A stretch of DNA of 9,400 nucleotides from an uncultured Eubacteriales bacterium. Lineage in GTDB: Bacteria > Bacillota > Clostridia > Oscillospirales > Acutalibacteraceae. This document shows, one piece after another, positions 1 to 6,288 of this stretch (position 1 is the first letter of the stretch; the number at the start of each line of letters is the position of its first letter). The position numbers and the translations under genes were made by a program. The notes beneath the pieces were generated by a model. That model made no database searches and was not told the origin of the DNA. It was given only the letters and a program-made list of their open reading frames with translations. Where the stretch lies: assembly GCA_934463265.1 (NCBI GenBank), contig CAKSIU010000026.1, positions 1-9,400 on the forward strand. Direction: 5' to 3'.

Positions 1-98
1 GTATTGACCGAAAACTGCTTGATTTTCTTGTTTCCGCAAAGCTCCGAAAACTCTTTTCTCGTTTCGCTGTCGTCCGAGCCGATAAAGATTTTTACGTT
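1..98 (-). pseudogene. Type IV coupling protein (TraG/VirD4-like), 3' part, interrupted
   Basis: Reading the minus strand from base 98 gives NVKIFIGSDDSETRKEF followed by SELCGNKKIKQFSVN, running off the window start. This is the region after the 'NCN' segment of TraG/VirD4-family coupling proteins, the hexameric ATPases that pass the relaxase-DNA complex to the conjugation channel. It is separated from its own 5' part by the inserted element, and no start codon with a ribosome site is visible just upstream. Insertion should therefore abolish the full-length protein until excision. The family call rests on combining this piece with the one at the right edge. Confidence 0.8.
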
Positions 99-121
99 CC
101 TATTTGTTCCATAGGGATAGT
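97..121. other. Left attachment junction (element end next to T4CP 3' part)
   Basis: From the T4CP side the sequence reads GTT, a 7-bp spacer (99-105), then GTTCCATAGGGATAGT (106-121). The proposed crossover dinucleotide is TT at 97-98, because only that choice makes both half-sites symmetric (7 bp to the repeat on each side). The distal conserved repeat corresponds in position to the zinc-domain binding motif of serine-integrase attP half-sites. The core assignment is inference. Confidence 0.75.
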
Positions 122-130
122 TAAAAAGAA

Positions 131-163
131 AAAACGACGCAACCGTTTTGGTTACGCCGTCTT
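131..163 (-). terminator. Strong rho-independent terminator just inside the left end
   Basis: On the minus strand, 150-163 and 131-144 form a 14-bp stem counting four G-U pairs, with a 5-nt loop (145-149). A U-rich tract follows, from the A-rich bases 123-130. The same hairpin is weaker on the plus strand because the G-U pairs become mismatches, so it works mainly leftward. It lies 20 nt after the stop of the 36-aa ORF and about 30 bp from the element boundary. It would insulate the downstream host genes from element transcription. Confidence 0.75.
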
Positions 164-182
164 GCGATATAATTATTTAGTT

Positions 183-293
183 TTAAAGTCTTTTAATTAC
201 CTTTCTTCTTTTTCTGTAATTCTTTTCCGAACACTTCAAAGTAAACCGTTTTCGGAGTTCATCGGGTAAATATGTATTCCTGCTTTCGGTCAT
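183..293 (-). CDS. 36-aa basic small protein near the left end, unknown function
   Basis: ATG at 291-293 is preceded by a perfect AGGAGG (301-306) with a 7-nt spacer. The frame ends with TAA at 183-185 and a strong terminator follows at once. The product begins MTESRNTYLPDELRKRF and ends in a highly basic tail (KNYRKRRKVIKRL). I recognise no family. The ideal ribosome site plus adjacent terminator argue that it is translated, or that it is the surviving part of a larger backbone gene. Base composition matches the mobilization genes rather than the AT-rich cargo. A possible minus-strand -10 (TACAAT, 331-336) lies inside the small hairpin GGGTA-TTG-TACCC (327-339), without a convincing -35. Confidence 0.5.
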   Translation of the reverse strand: MTESRNTYLPDELRKRFTLKCSEKNYRKRRKVIKRL

Positions 294-306
294 TGATTTT
301 CCTCCT

Positions 307-674
307 GTTCTGTCCGTTTTTTGTTCGGGTATTGTACCCCTCACTACTATTGGAAAGTTTGAGGCATTCAGTTGACGGTCTGACAGGAAAAAATTTTTTC
401 TACACTTTGCGCATTACGCTGATTCCGCGTTTTGCAAGTTCTTCGCGTATCTCGTTAGAGTTCATCGCATGATTTTCATCGGTATTTTTGCACAGAATAA
501 CCCATAGAACAAGCAATTTAATTTTTACATTTTAACTCATTGCTTTTTCCCATGTAAATATTGTACTGTTTTAAAACCAGAAAATCAATATATGATTTAT
601 TACAAGTCAAGTTCTGAAAGAAAACTACTTATCTCTTTTCTTTGTTCTCAATCAATCGCATAATATTGAAAAAA
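307..674 (-). other. Left-end intergenic region with a 21-codon ORF remnant
   Basis: No gene of normal size is visible on either strand. A minus-strand ORF at 400-465 reads MNSNEIREELAKRGISVMRK plus one residue and a stop. Its amphipathic 'IREEL.KRGISV' start resembles the first helix of a small DNA-binding protein, but it has no good ribosome site and is probably a remnant. A perfect A/T palindrome, GAAAAAATTTTTTC, sits at about 387-400. Composition turns clearly AT-rich from about 490 to 674, which I take as the edge between element backbone and cargo. Nothing else is recognised here. Confidence 0.4.
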
Positions 675-757
675 GGGGGGCTGTCGCATTAAAAAATTTA
701 TGCAAAAAAATGAAAACGTTTTTTAAGACTTATTGCAATTAATTCGACAGCCCCTTT
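675..757 (-). terminator. Long inverted repeat ending the cargo operon (terminator or MITE/IS-end relic)
   Basis: GGGGCTGTCG (677-686) is repeated inverted at 745-754 (CGACAGCCCC). Partial inner pairing (ATTAA/TTAAT and TGCA/TGCA) extends the stem. On the minus strand the second arm is followed by CC and TTTTTT (669-674), so the structure can end transcription of the rlmN-like operon. Two matching ends starting GGGGCTGTCG about 80 bp apart also resemble insertion-sequence termini or a miniature inverted-repeat element. The right arm supplies the last codons and stop of the nucleotidyltransferase frame. I cannot decide between the two readings. Confidence 0.6.
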
Positions 758-1608
758 ATTTTAAGTGCTTCAAGCAGATCTCCAACGCAATCTATTTCAT
801 TCTTTGAAACCGAATTCCTTGCAGCCACCAAATTTAGTATTCGTTTCCGTTTTTTTGAGTTAAATATTCTTAACCATCTTTTAATCTGATATAACGGTAA
901 AAGAATAGGATGTTTGTGAAGGCTTGGATATATGATTTCAAGGCGTTTTCTCGATAAAAACATTAATTTGAAAAACGATTTAAATTTACTTTCCCCTTTA
1001 GAAGCCTTTACTGCTGCCGCATTTGTTGCGCTTCCATAAACGCCGCCTGTTAAAACAAAGGATTCCATTGACTCGGTTATACTATCGTGTGGTTGATCCT
1101 CAAACCATACTTCTACGAGTTTCATTGCTGACTCATAAAAAATCGATAAATTCGCTTTTTCCAAAAGAAGTGATAATTGAATACTATTACAGTAACCATT
1201 TTTTTTAAGTAAATACAAATCTATAAATGAACGGATGCCACAACCTCCTGCAATAAAATGTTTTGCCATATGTGCAATATGATAAAAAACAAACATATCA
1301 TTACTCATTTGAAAGCAGTATGGGCTTTCTTTAAAAGGTGAACTACACACCCAAACCATATCAAGAATTGCGTTTATTGCCTCCATTCGTTCTCCTTGAT
1401 TCAATGAGTAGTGGAGTTCCAAATGCACTTTACCCGGGGTTATAAATGAGTAATCGTGTGTTGTCGCATCACTTTGATGTTCATATCCATTTTTAACTAA
1501 TAGTTCTATCGTCCGTTCAACATCCTCCTGGTGAATTAGAATATCTATATCGCAACTTGTTCGAAACCATGCTTGGGGATATTCCATCAATGTATATCTC
1601 TCCACCAT
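739..1608 (-). pseudogene. Nucleotidyltransferase family protein (PF14907-like), N-terminally truncated
   Basis: The frame contains 'EYPQAWFRTSCDIDILI' followed by 'ELHYSL'. These match the start and metal-binding DxD (D20, D22 in this frame) of the nucleotidyltransferase family often found in peptide natural-product clusters. The family's N-terminal part, roughly 100 residues including the lysine-glycine segment before the DxD, is missing. The first 8 or so codons (from ATG 1606-1608) are out-of-frame ABC-ATPase sequence, so that start is probably not genuine. Homology begins near base 1584, where the upstream ABC ATPase homology stops. The C-terminal end (...KIKGLSN) is formed by the 745-754 repeat arm and may also be altered. 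I infer a non-functional relic left by a deletion. Confidence 0.7.
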
Positions 1609-1780
1609 TTATATCTTCGACTCCTGCGATAATATTTAAGAGGGTTGTTTTTCCACAGCCCGATGGTCCAAGAATAACAAAGAAGTCGCGGTCATCAACA
1701 CAAAAGGAAATATCCCTCAAAACGGGGACATCCCTATCGTATGATTTAGCTAAATTAATGACCTTGAGTTTCTCCATCAT
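1517..1780 (-). pseudogene. ABC transporter ATP-binding protein, 5' fragment only
   Basis: Eighty-seven codons start at one of two adjacent ATGs (1778-1780, 1775-1777), 28 nt after the rlmN-like stop. Residues 1-67 are a normal ABC ATPase N-terminus: 'VINLAKSYD..VPVLRDISF', Walker A 'GPSGCGKTT' at residues 38-46, then 'GGEIYIDG'. After about residue 67 homology stops, and the remaining 20 codons are out-of-frame nucleotidyltransferase sequence. Q-loop, LSGGQ signature, Walker B and H-loop are absent, so it cannot be a working ATPase. Import and export types cannot be separated from this fragment, though its start resembles importer ATPases such as SsuB/TauB. It was probably the second gene of the rlmN-like operon. 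Confidence 0.8.
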
Positions 1781-1808
1781 TATAATACCGTACTGATTTT
1801 GTATAATT

Positions 1809-2936
1809 TTATTGACAATGCTTTCCGCTCGCCCTGAGTGCGCAGCTTTCTTTTTGAAGGCAGGTTTTGCATTTTTTTACATGAAATTGCTCCACAACAG
1901 TTGTGCCATCATGTGAATTAGGAGATTGGTGCTGATTTTTTGCTTTCGATTTCTTGTTGTGTTCACTTACCAACTGTCCGCAAGCGGCTTTAATCCTTCC
2001 ACCTCTCGACTCTCTAATTTTAACCTCTAAACCCGATTGTTCTAGGCGCAGTTTAAAGGCGACCAACTGTTGCTTGTTAGGACGAACAATCTTACCACAT
2101 TTTGTTTCATTATATTGCAACAAATTGATTAAAACATTCTTATCCCTAAACCATCTTCCCAATTGACGCACATCGCTTGATTTATCATTTACACCAGGGA
2201 TAAGCAGATATGCAATCGTAATCTTTCTATTATGCCTTTCCGAATATGATAATACCGATTCCACAATTTTTCCAATATCTTGACCTTTCATGTTTGGTAT
2301 CAATCTATCTCTAACAGCTTGCGTTGTCGCATGCAGAGAAAGGGTGAGTTGAATTTTAATATGCTCTTCACGTAATTTCTTTAATTCTTTAAGTGGTCCA
2401 ACAGTTGAAATTGTAATTCCATCCGTGGGAAAATCCAACCCATTTCGATCTCGCAAAATGTGTATTGCTTTTATCAATGTATCATAATTTAACAAAGGCT
2501 CTCCCATACCCATGAAGACAATTCTATTTATTTTGTCTTTCATCAATATCACTTGTTGGACAATTTCCGAAGCCGAAAGATTTCGAATAAATCCATTGCT
2601 ACCCGACTCACAAAACGTGCATCCAATAGGACAACCTACCATTGTGCTGACACAAACGGTTGTCCCTGTTTTTCTGGTAATGCTAACGGTTTCTATACAA
2701 TATCCATCGTTAAGCTCAAAAGCGTATTTTTTTGTATCGCCACCGTTTTCAATACTATTAACCTTAATTGTTTGATTTTGAATTTTGGGTTTCTCTTTAT
2801 AAAGAGTCCTAAAGAAAGCTCTTCCACTTTTTTCTCCCAAAAGCTCTACAATCTCCTCAAAAGTACACCCGTATGGATCGGAGCAGATTACATTAGAAGG
2901 AAGCCCTTCGTTCATTACGTTATTTGTATTACTCAT
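1809..2936 (-). CDS. RlmN/Cfr-family radical SAM methyltransferase-like protein with Cys-rich C-terminal tail
   Basis: The 375-aa product belongs to the class A radical SAM methyltransferases, which methylate adenosine (A2503) of 23S rRNA at C2 (RlmN) or C8 (Cfr). Visible elements are the [4Fe-4S] motif C102-x3-C106-x2-C109, 'FMGMGEPLLN' at 141-150, and the two cysteines of the methylation mechanism (C95 and C319 in 'AACGQL'). RlmN-type features are GEP-LLN and the 'SRG..I.AACGQL' end. The N-terminal accessory region before C95 is shorter than in E. coli RlmN. A 50-residue tail after 'ACGQLV' carries C356, C359, C365 and C374 and is not part of standard RlmN or Cfr. ATG 2934-2936 has AGAGG at a normal distance and an extended -10 promoter upstream. 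Antibiotic resistance or a non-ribosomal substrate is possible but not shown. Confidence 0.85.
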   Translation of the reverse strand: MSNTNNVMNEGLPSNVICSDPYGCTFEEIVELLGEKSGRAFFRTLYKEKPKIQNQTIKVNSIENGGDTKKYAFELNDGYCIETVSITRKTGTTVCVSTMVGCPIGCTFCESGSNGFIRNLSASEIVQQVILMKDKINRIVFMGMGEPLLNYDTLIKAIHILRDRNGLDFPTDGITISTVGPLKELKKLREEHIKIQLTLSLHATTQAVRDRLIPNMKGQDIGKIVESVLSYSERHNRKITIAYLLIPGVNDKSSDVRQLGRWFRDKNVLINLLQYNETKCGKIVRPNKQQLVAFKLRLEQSGLEVKIRESRGGRIKAACGQLVSEHNKKSKAKNQHQSPNSHDGTTVVEQFHVKKCKTCLQKESCALRASGKHCQ

Positions 2937-2986
2937 ATAAAACCTCTATAGCGACTCACCTGATCGATTATGGTCGATTATTTTAT

Positions 2987-3015
2987 ATTATACCACTTTT
3001 TTTAAAATTCCGCAA
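2987..3015 (-). promoter_or_regulatory. Extended -10 promoter of the rlmN-like operon
   Basis: On the minus strand the -10 TATAAT (2987-2992) carries the extended motif TGG directly upstream (2993-2995). A 17-bp spacer separates it from a weak -35 TTGCGG (3010-3015). The predicted start, near 2980, gives a leader of about 45 nt. Two direct copies of TAATCGA lie right at the start (2974-2980 and 2964-2970). Confidence 0.7.
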
Positions 3016-3228
3016 CAAATACTACGTACAACAGGTAAAAATATTTGGCATGCATGCAAAATTAACTCTTATATGGCTCCAGTCACTTATAGAGATTACA
3101 ATATTGATTATAAATTTCGTAGTTGCTTTTGCGGGTGCAATTTCTTCGAAAAGAACAAATAATAACACAGTCGAGGCTTGCAAATAACATTTGTAATACA
3201 TCTAATTATTAAATCTGCGGACATAAAG
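3016..3228. other. Intergenic region without recognisable genes
   Basis: AT-rich sequence between the rlmN-like promoter and the 3229-3256 terminator. A plus-strand open frame crosses it (from about 2924 to 3187), but it begins antisense inside the rlmN-like gene, has no ribosome site and resembles nothing known. I see no RNA gene or conserved leader here. Confidence 0.4.
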
Positions 3229-3256
3229 AAAAACGGCGAGAATTATCGCCGTTTTT
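3229..3256. terminator. Bidirectional rho-independent terminator
   Basis: An 11-bp perfect stem (AAAAACGGCGA 3229-3239, TCGCCGTTTTT 3246-3256) encloses a 6-nt loop. A-rich and T-rich arms give a U-tract on both strands. On the minus strand it ends read-through from the tyrosine recombinase before the rlmN-like promoter. It may also mark the cargo boundary. Confidence 0.8.
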
Positions 3257-3383
3257 TCATATATTGAACTTGCTGATTGCATTAATATTAATAATTGCAT
3301 TTGTGTCCCCAAGAACATTTAACCCTGTTGAGAAAAAGTGTACTTTTTAACGAACCGATTTTGGTATTTATATTGGAATATAC

Positions 3384-3412
3384 TTGAAATTTTAATATGA
3401 ATGTGCTATACT
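3384..3412 (+). promoter_or_regulatory. Consensus-like plus-strand promoter facing the recombinase 3' end
   Basis: TTGAAA (3384-3389), a 17-bp spacer and TATACT (3407-3412) form a near-consensus sigma-A promoter on the plus strand. Transcription would start near 3419 and run antisense into the tyrosine recombinase gene. No plausible plus-strand gene follows. It may make a short or antisense RNA, or be the leftover promoter of a gene displaced by insertion. Confidence 0.5.
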
Positions 3413-3428
3413 GATAGAGTATAAGTGT

Positions 3429-3457
3429 ACCTATTACTATAATAGGTGGATTTTTTT
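3429..3457 (+). terminator. Hairpin plus T-run directly after the orphan promoter
   Basis: ACCTATTA (3429-3436) and TAATAGGT (3440-3447) pair perfectly around a 3-nt loop. GGA-TTTTTTT follows at 3448-3457. It begins about 10 nt after the predicted plus-strand start, so it could act as an attenuator. The stem is AT-rich and only moderately stable. A role as a recombinase binding site is equally possible. Confidence 0.4.
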
Positions 3458-4391
3458 ACAGGAAAATTTTACCGACTTTGTTCATCATTTCCTGTTTGTG
3501 TTCCTGTAAAGAATGCGCGTATCGGTTCAGCGTTACCGTCGCGTTTTTATGTCCTAAAATTTCAGATAAGGTTTTCACGTCCATTCCGCATTCGAGCGCA
3601 CGCGTTGCGAACGTATGCCGGAGCGAGTGAAAGCCTTTTTTCTCTATCCCGAGTTTCTTTTGTAACGTCTCGAAACTCCTTTGGTAGGAATTTACCCTGA
3701 CCGGTTCCCCTTTCGTCGTCTCTATCACGTACTTGGAAAGGCTATTCCTTTTCTTCTCTTTCAAAAGCGGCAAAAGTTGTTTTGGTATCGGTATCGCTCT
3801 CTTTGACGACGCCGTTTTCGGCGTATCGGTGATACGGCACATTTTCCCGTTTTCGCCCCGCCCGTCGTGACAGGTTTTACTTACCGTAATCGTGCCTTTA
3901 TTGAAGTCAATATCCGACCATTCCAAAGCCAGCAATTCTCCGATGCGGAGTCCCGTGTATAAACAGAGTACAATGCCGAACAGTTTGGGCTTTTTGCCTG
4001 ATAATACGGCGCATTCGATTCTTTTTTGTTCCGAAAGAGTAAAGCAGGACACTTCTTTTTCTTTCGCTTTCGGGCGTTTGATTTTATTCGCCGAGTATTC
4101 CTTGACCTCGCCGAGCATATACGCGAGTTTCAGTGAATTCTGTATTACGGTAATAATGCCGTTTACAGAGTTTGCCGACAAGCCTTTTCCCGTTACGATA
4201 TTGCCGCCTTTCAGCAGTTCCGTAACATATCTCTGCAACGCGAGCGGCGTCAGCTCATCAAGTTCGTATTCCCCCAATTTTACTTTCAGGTGTTTTTCAA
4301 TAATTTCCGAGTATCTCTCGCACGTCTTTTTCTTCGACGATGGCTGTATGTAATTACGAAACCATTCGTCCAGCCATATTTTATATTTCAT
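3456..4391 (-). CDS. Tyrosine recombinase / phage-type integrase (compact, 311 aa)
   Basis: The product has a SAM-like N-terminal core-binding domain (about residues 1-100) and a C-terminal catalytic domain. All expected active-site positions are present: R149 in 'YTGLRIGELL', K192 in 'TPKTASSKR', H255 and R258 in 'FHSLRHTFATR', H281 in 'ILGHKN' and nucleophile Y291 in 'NRYAHS'. It lacks the extra N-terminal arm-binding domain of Tn916-type integrases (about 400 aa). ATG 4389-4391 has GGGAG with a 6-8 nt spacer and a TATAAT -10 upstream. It follows the serine recombinase gene but is separated from it by terminator-like hairpins, so it is probably expressed alone. Composition matches the mobilization backbone, not the AT-rich cargo. 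Its target and role in an element that already has a serine recombinase are unknown. Confidence 0.92.
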   Translation of the reverse strand: MKYKIWLDEWFRNYIQPSSKKKTCERYSEIIEKHLKVKLGEYELDELTPLALQRYVTELLKGGNIVTGKGLSANSVNGIITVIQNSLKLAYMLGEVKEYSANKIKRPKAKEKEVSCFTLSEQKRIECAVLSGKKPKLFGIVLCLYTGLRIGELLALEWSDIDFNKGTITVSKTCHDGRGENGKMCRITDTPKTASSKRAIPIPKQLLPLLKEKKRNSLSKYVIETTKGEPVRVNSYQRSFETLQKKLGIEKKGFHSLRHTFATRALECGMDVKTLSEILGHKNATVTLNRYAHSLQEHKQEMMNKVGKIFL

Positions 4392-4420
4392 GTAAATCTC
4401 CCTTTTTTGTCTTAATCTAT

Positions 4421-4449
4421 ATTATAATTCTGCATATGCTTACAAAAAA
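4421..4449 (-). promoter_or_regulatory. Candidate promoter of the tyrosine recombinase
   Basis: A perfect minus-strand -10 (TATAAT, 4421-4426) lies about 30 nt upstream of the start codon. The -35 region is only a T-run (about 4443-4449) and is weak. The spacer contains the palindrome GCATATGC (4432-4439), a possible regulator site. Confidence 0.4.
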
Positions 4450-4476
4450 CCTTTTATTTCGTAAGGCAATAAATAA

Positions 4477-4500
4477 GAGAGAACCAAAATCTGTTCTCTC
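4477..4500 (-). terminator. Hairpin after the serine recombinase, second of two
   Basis: GAGAGAAC (4477-4484) and GTTCTCTC (4493-4500) form an 8-bp perfect stem with an 8-nt loop. On the minus strand it is followed by the interrupted U-tract TTATTTATT. Confidence 0.55.
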
Positions 4501-4522
4501 CCATGTAAAAAATGAAATTAAA

Positions 4523-4555
4523 AAAGTCGAACTATCTCAACGATTATCCGACTTT
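4523..4555 (-). terminator. Hairpin with T6 run after the serine recombinase, first of two
   Basis: On the minus strand AAAGTCG pairs with CGACTTT (7 bp, 19-nt loop), and the second arm continues into a six-T run (TTTTTTAA). It lies 65 nt after the serine recombinase stop. The long loop makes it a moderate terminator alone, but it is backed by the hairpin at 4477-4500. Confidence 0.5.
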
Positions 4556-4619
4556 AAGCTATCATTTGAAGGCTGTATTCGTATTCGGGTTGGCTGACCT
4601 GCAGTTTTTTCTGTCGTTT

Positions 4620-6275
4620 TTATAATCCTGATTTATTGTCGAGCGAATTTGTTTCAGTTCGGTTATTTTCCATTTCAGGTACTGCGCCCACACAATTATA
4701 AATAATTTCTATTGTCTGCCTATGCCCACCTTGTGCCTTTTCGCCTTTGTGAACGTAAATCTTATCAATAAACGTTCTAACTATTTCAGGACTTAACTCG
4801 GTAATCTCTGTATATCTTTTTACAAGCCTCATAAACTTGTTTAAGTCTGCGGTTTCTTTCTGCGCCGTTGCTAATTCGTTTGTCAATATTTTCAACTTGT
4901 TTGTCAGCTCGGCTTGCTCGTTTTCATAATTTTTCGACAACTTAATAAACCGTTCCTCGGTAAGCGTTCCGTTTACTTTATCCTCATAAAGATTTTGAAT
5001 GATTCGGTCAAGAGCGTCAATGCGTCTTTCAGCTTCTTCTCTCGCCCTCTCCTTTTCGGATAAATCTTTTTTAGTCATTCTTTTGCTCTTTTCTTGTAGC
5101 ATAGCGATAAATTCCGTTTCGTTATTCCTCGCCATACCTAAAACGCGCTGTAAATCATAAAGCACAATGTCCTCAACGGCGTGTAACGTTATGTAATGTG
5201 AAGTACATCCCCGTCCTTTCTCTTTTCGGTATGAAGCGCAGTTAAAACAATCCTTTTCACTGCCTCTGTGCCTGTTCAGATACATTTTCGCACCGCAATC
5301 GGCACAATACAAAAGCCCGGAAAACATACTCATCTCGCCGTCGATAGACAGTCTTCTCTTTACGCCTTCTCTCAACTTCTGAACGGTATCGAACGTATCC
5401 TGATCTATTATCGCTTCGTGCGTATTCTCAAAGATTACCCAATCTTCTTTTGGCAAAAAAACCACCGAATGACTCTTATATGATTTCTTTTTGGTACGGA
5501 AATTAATCGTATGCCCTAAATATATAGGATTTGACAAAATACGACGTACTGCCGTTACCGTCCACAGTTCGGGTCGTTCCACTTTTTCCAGTTTATATTT
5601 CCACCCTACTTTCTTTTTCCACACAACGGGAGAGATTGCTTTCATCTCGTTTAACTTCCTGCTGATTTGCATCGGTCCGTAACCCTGAATACACATTGCA
5701 TAGATCTTTTTTACAATTCCTGCGGCTTCTCTTTCAACAAGCCAATTCCCTTGCTCGTCTTTTACGTACCCATACGGCGGACAGTTACAGGTTGATTTCC
5801 CCGACATCCCTTTTGCACGAATAACCGCTCGAACTTTTTTACTTGTGTCTTTGGCATACCATTCGTTCATAATGTTTCTGAACGGCGTGAAATCGCTATC
5901 GTTTTCTATCGTATTATCCACGTTATCGTTTACGGCAATAAAGTGCACGCCCGCTTCCCCGAAATACACCTCGCTGTAATAACCCACTTTCAGATAGTCT
6001 CTGCCAAGTCTCGACATGTCTTTTACAATAACCGTTCCGACAAATCCCGAGTCGATATCCCTTATCAATTCCTTAAACGCAGGACGATTAAAATTCGTTC
6101 CCGAATAGCCGTCGTCCACATAAAATTTAACGTTATTGTAATTATTTTTTCGTGCATACTCTCCAAGCATTTCCTTTTGATGAACGATACTGTTGCTATC
6201 TCCGTCGAGTTCGTCGTCCACACTTAACCTGCAATAAAGCGCCGTAATCGCGTCTGCCACCGTCCTTGCTTTCAT
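4620..6275 (-). CDS. Large serine recombinase (TnpX/TndX-type), probable integrase of the element
   Basis: Starting at ATG 6273-6275 the protein has 551 residues. The resolvase domain (about 8-160) has nucleophile S18 in 'LYCRLSVDDE' and 'VKDMSRLGRDYL' near 85-95. It is followed by the recombinase domain (about 165-300), a zinc ribbon with C324, C327, C346 and C357, a long charged coiled coil (about 395-480) and a DUF4368-like end ('SPEIVRTFIDKIYVH'). These enzymes cut both strands with a 2-bp stagger and join attP to attB, or reverse this with a directionality factor. An upstream in-frame ATG (6306-6308) would add 11 residues but has no ribosome site, whereas 6275 has AGGAGG at 6 nt. The gene is coupled to the TnpW-like ORF. 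The symmetric TT-centred element ends fit this enzyme better than the tyrosine recombinase. Confidence 0.93.
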   Translation of the reverse strand: MKARTVADAITALYCRLSVDDELDGDSNSIVHQKEMLGEYARKNNYNNVKFYVDDGYSGTNFNRPAFKELIRDIDSGFVGTVIVKDMSRLGRDYLKVGYYSEVYFGEAGVHFIAVNDNVDNTIENDSDFTPFRNIMNEWYAKDTSKKVRAVIRAKGMSGKSTCNCPPYGYVKDEQGNWLVEREAAGIVKKIYAMCIQGYGPMQISRKLNEMKAISPVVWKKKVGWKYKLEKVERPELWTVTAVRRILSNPIYLGHTINFRTKKKSYKSHSVVFLPKEDWVIFENTHEAIIDQDTFDTVQKLREGVKRRLSIDGEMSMFSGLLYCADCGAKMYLNRHRGSEKDCFNCASYRKEKGRGCTSHYITLHAVEDIVLYDLQRVLGMARNNETEFIAMLQEKSKRMTKKDLSEKERAREEAERRIDALDRIIQNLYEDKVNGTLTEERFIKLSKNYENEQAELTNKLKILTNELATAQKETADLNKFMRLVKRYTEITELSPEIVRTFIDKIYVHKGEKAQGGHRQTIEIIYNCVGAVPEMENNRTETNSLDNKSGL

Positions 6276-6281
6276 ATTCCG

Positions 6282-6288
6282 CCTCCTA
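6282..6288 (-). promoter_or_regulatory. Ribosome binding site overlapping the TnpW-like stop; fixes the recombinase start
   Basis: The minus strand reads TAGGAGG, six bases (CGGAAT), then ATG. The TAG is the stop of the upstream 47-aa ORF and AGGAGG is a perfect Shine-Dalgarno for ATG 6275. Ribosomes ending on the small ORF would stand on the next initiation site, implying translational coupling. Confidence 0.8.

Noticed and set aside
739..1780. A functional ABC-nucleotidyltransferase fusion gene
   Set aside because: The two homologies are in different frames and each lacks essential parts, so a working fusion would need a frameshift and still miss Walker B and the signature motif.
1809..2936. 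Calling the radical SAM gene cfr itself
   Set aside because: The GEP-LLN and SRG..AACGQL segments look like RlmN rather than Cfr, and the N-terminus and tail differ from both; only family membership is supported.
2924..3187. Plus-strand 87-codon open frame with a hydrophobic middle
   Set aside because: It starts antisense within the rlmN-like gene, crosses its promoter, has no ribosome site and matches no family.
3446..3700. Plus-strand frame after the orphan promoter
   Set aside because: It is entirely antisense to the conserved catalytic end of the tyrosine recombinase and its product has no recognisable pattern.
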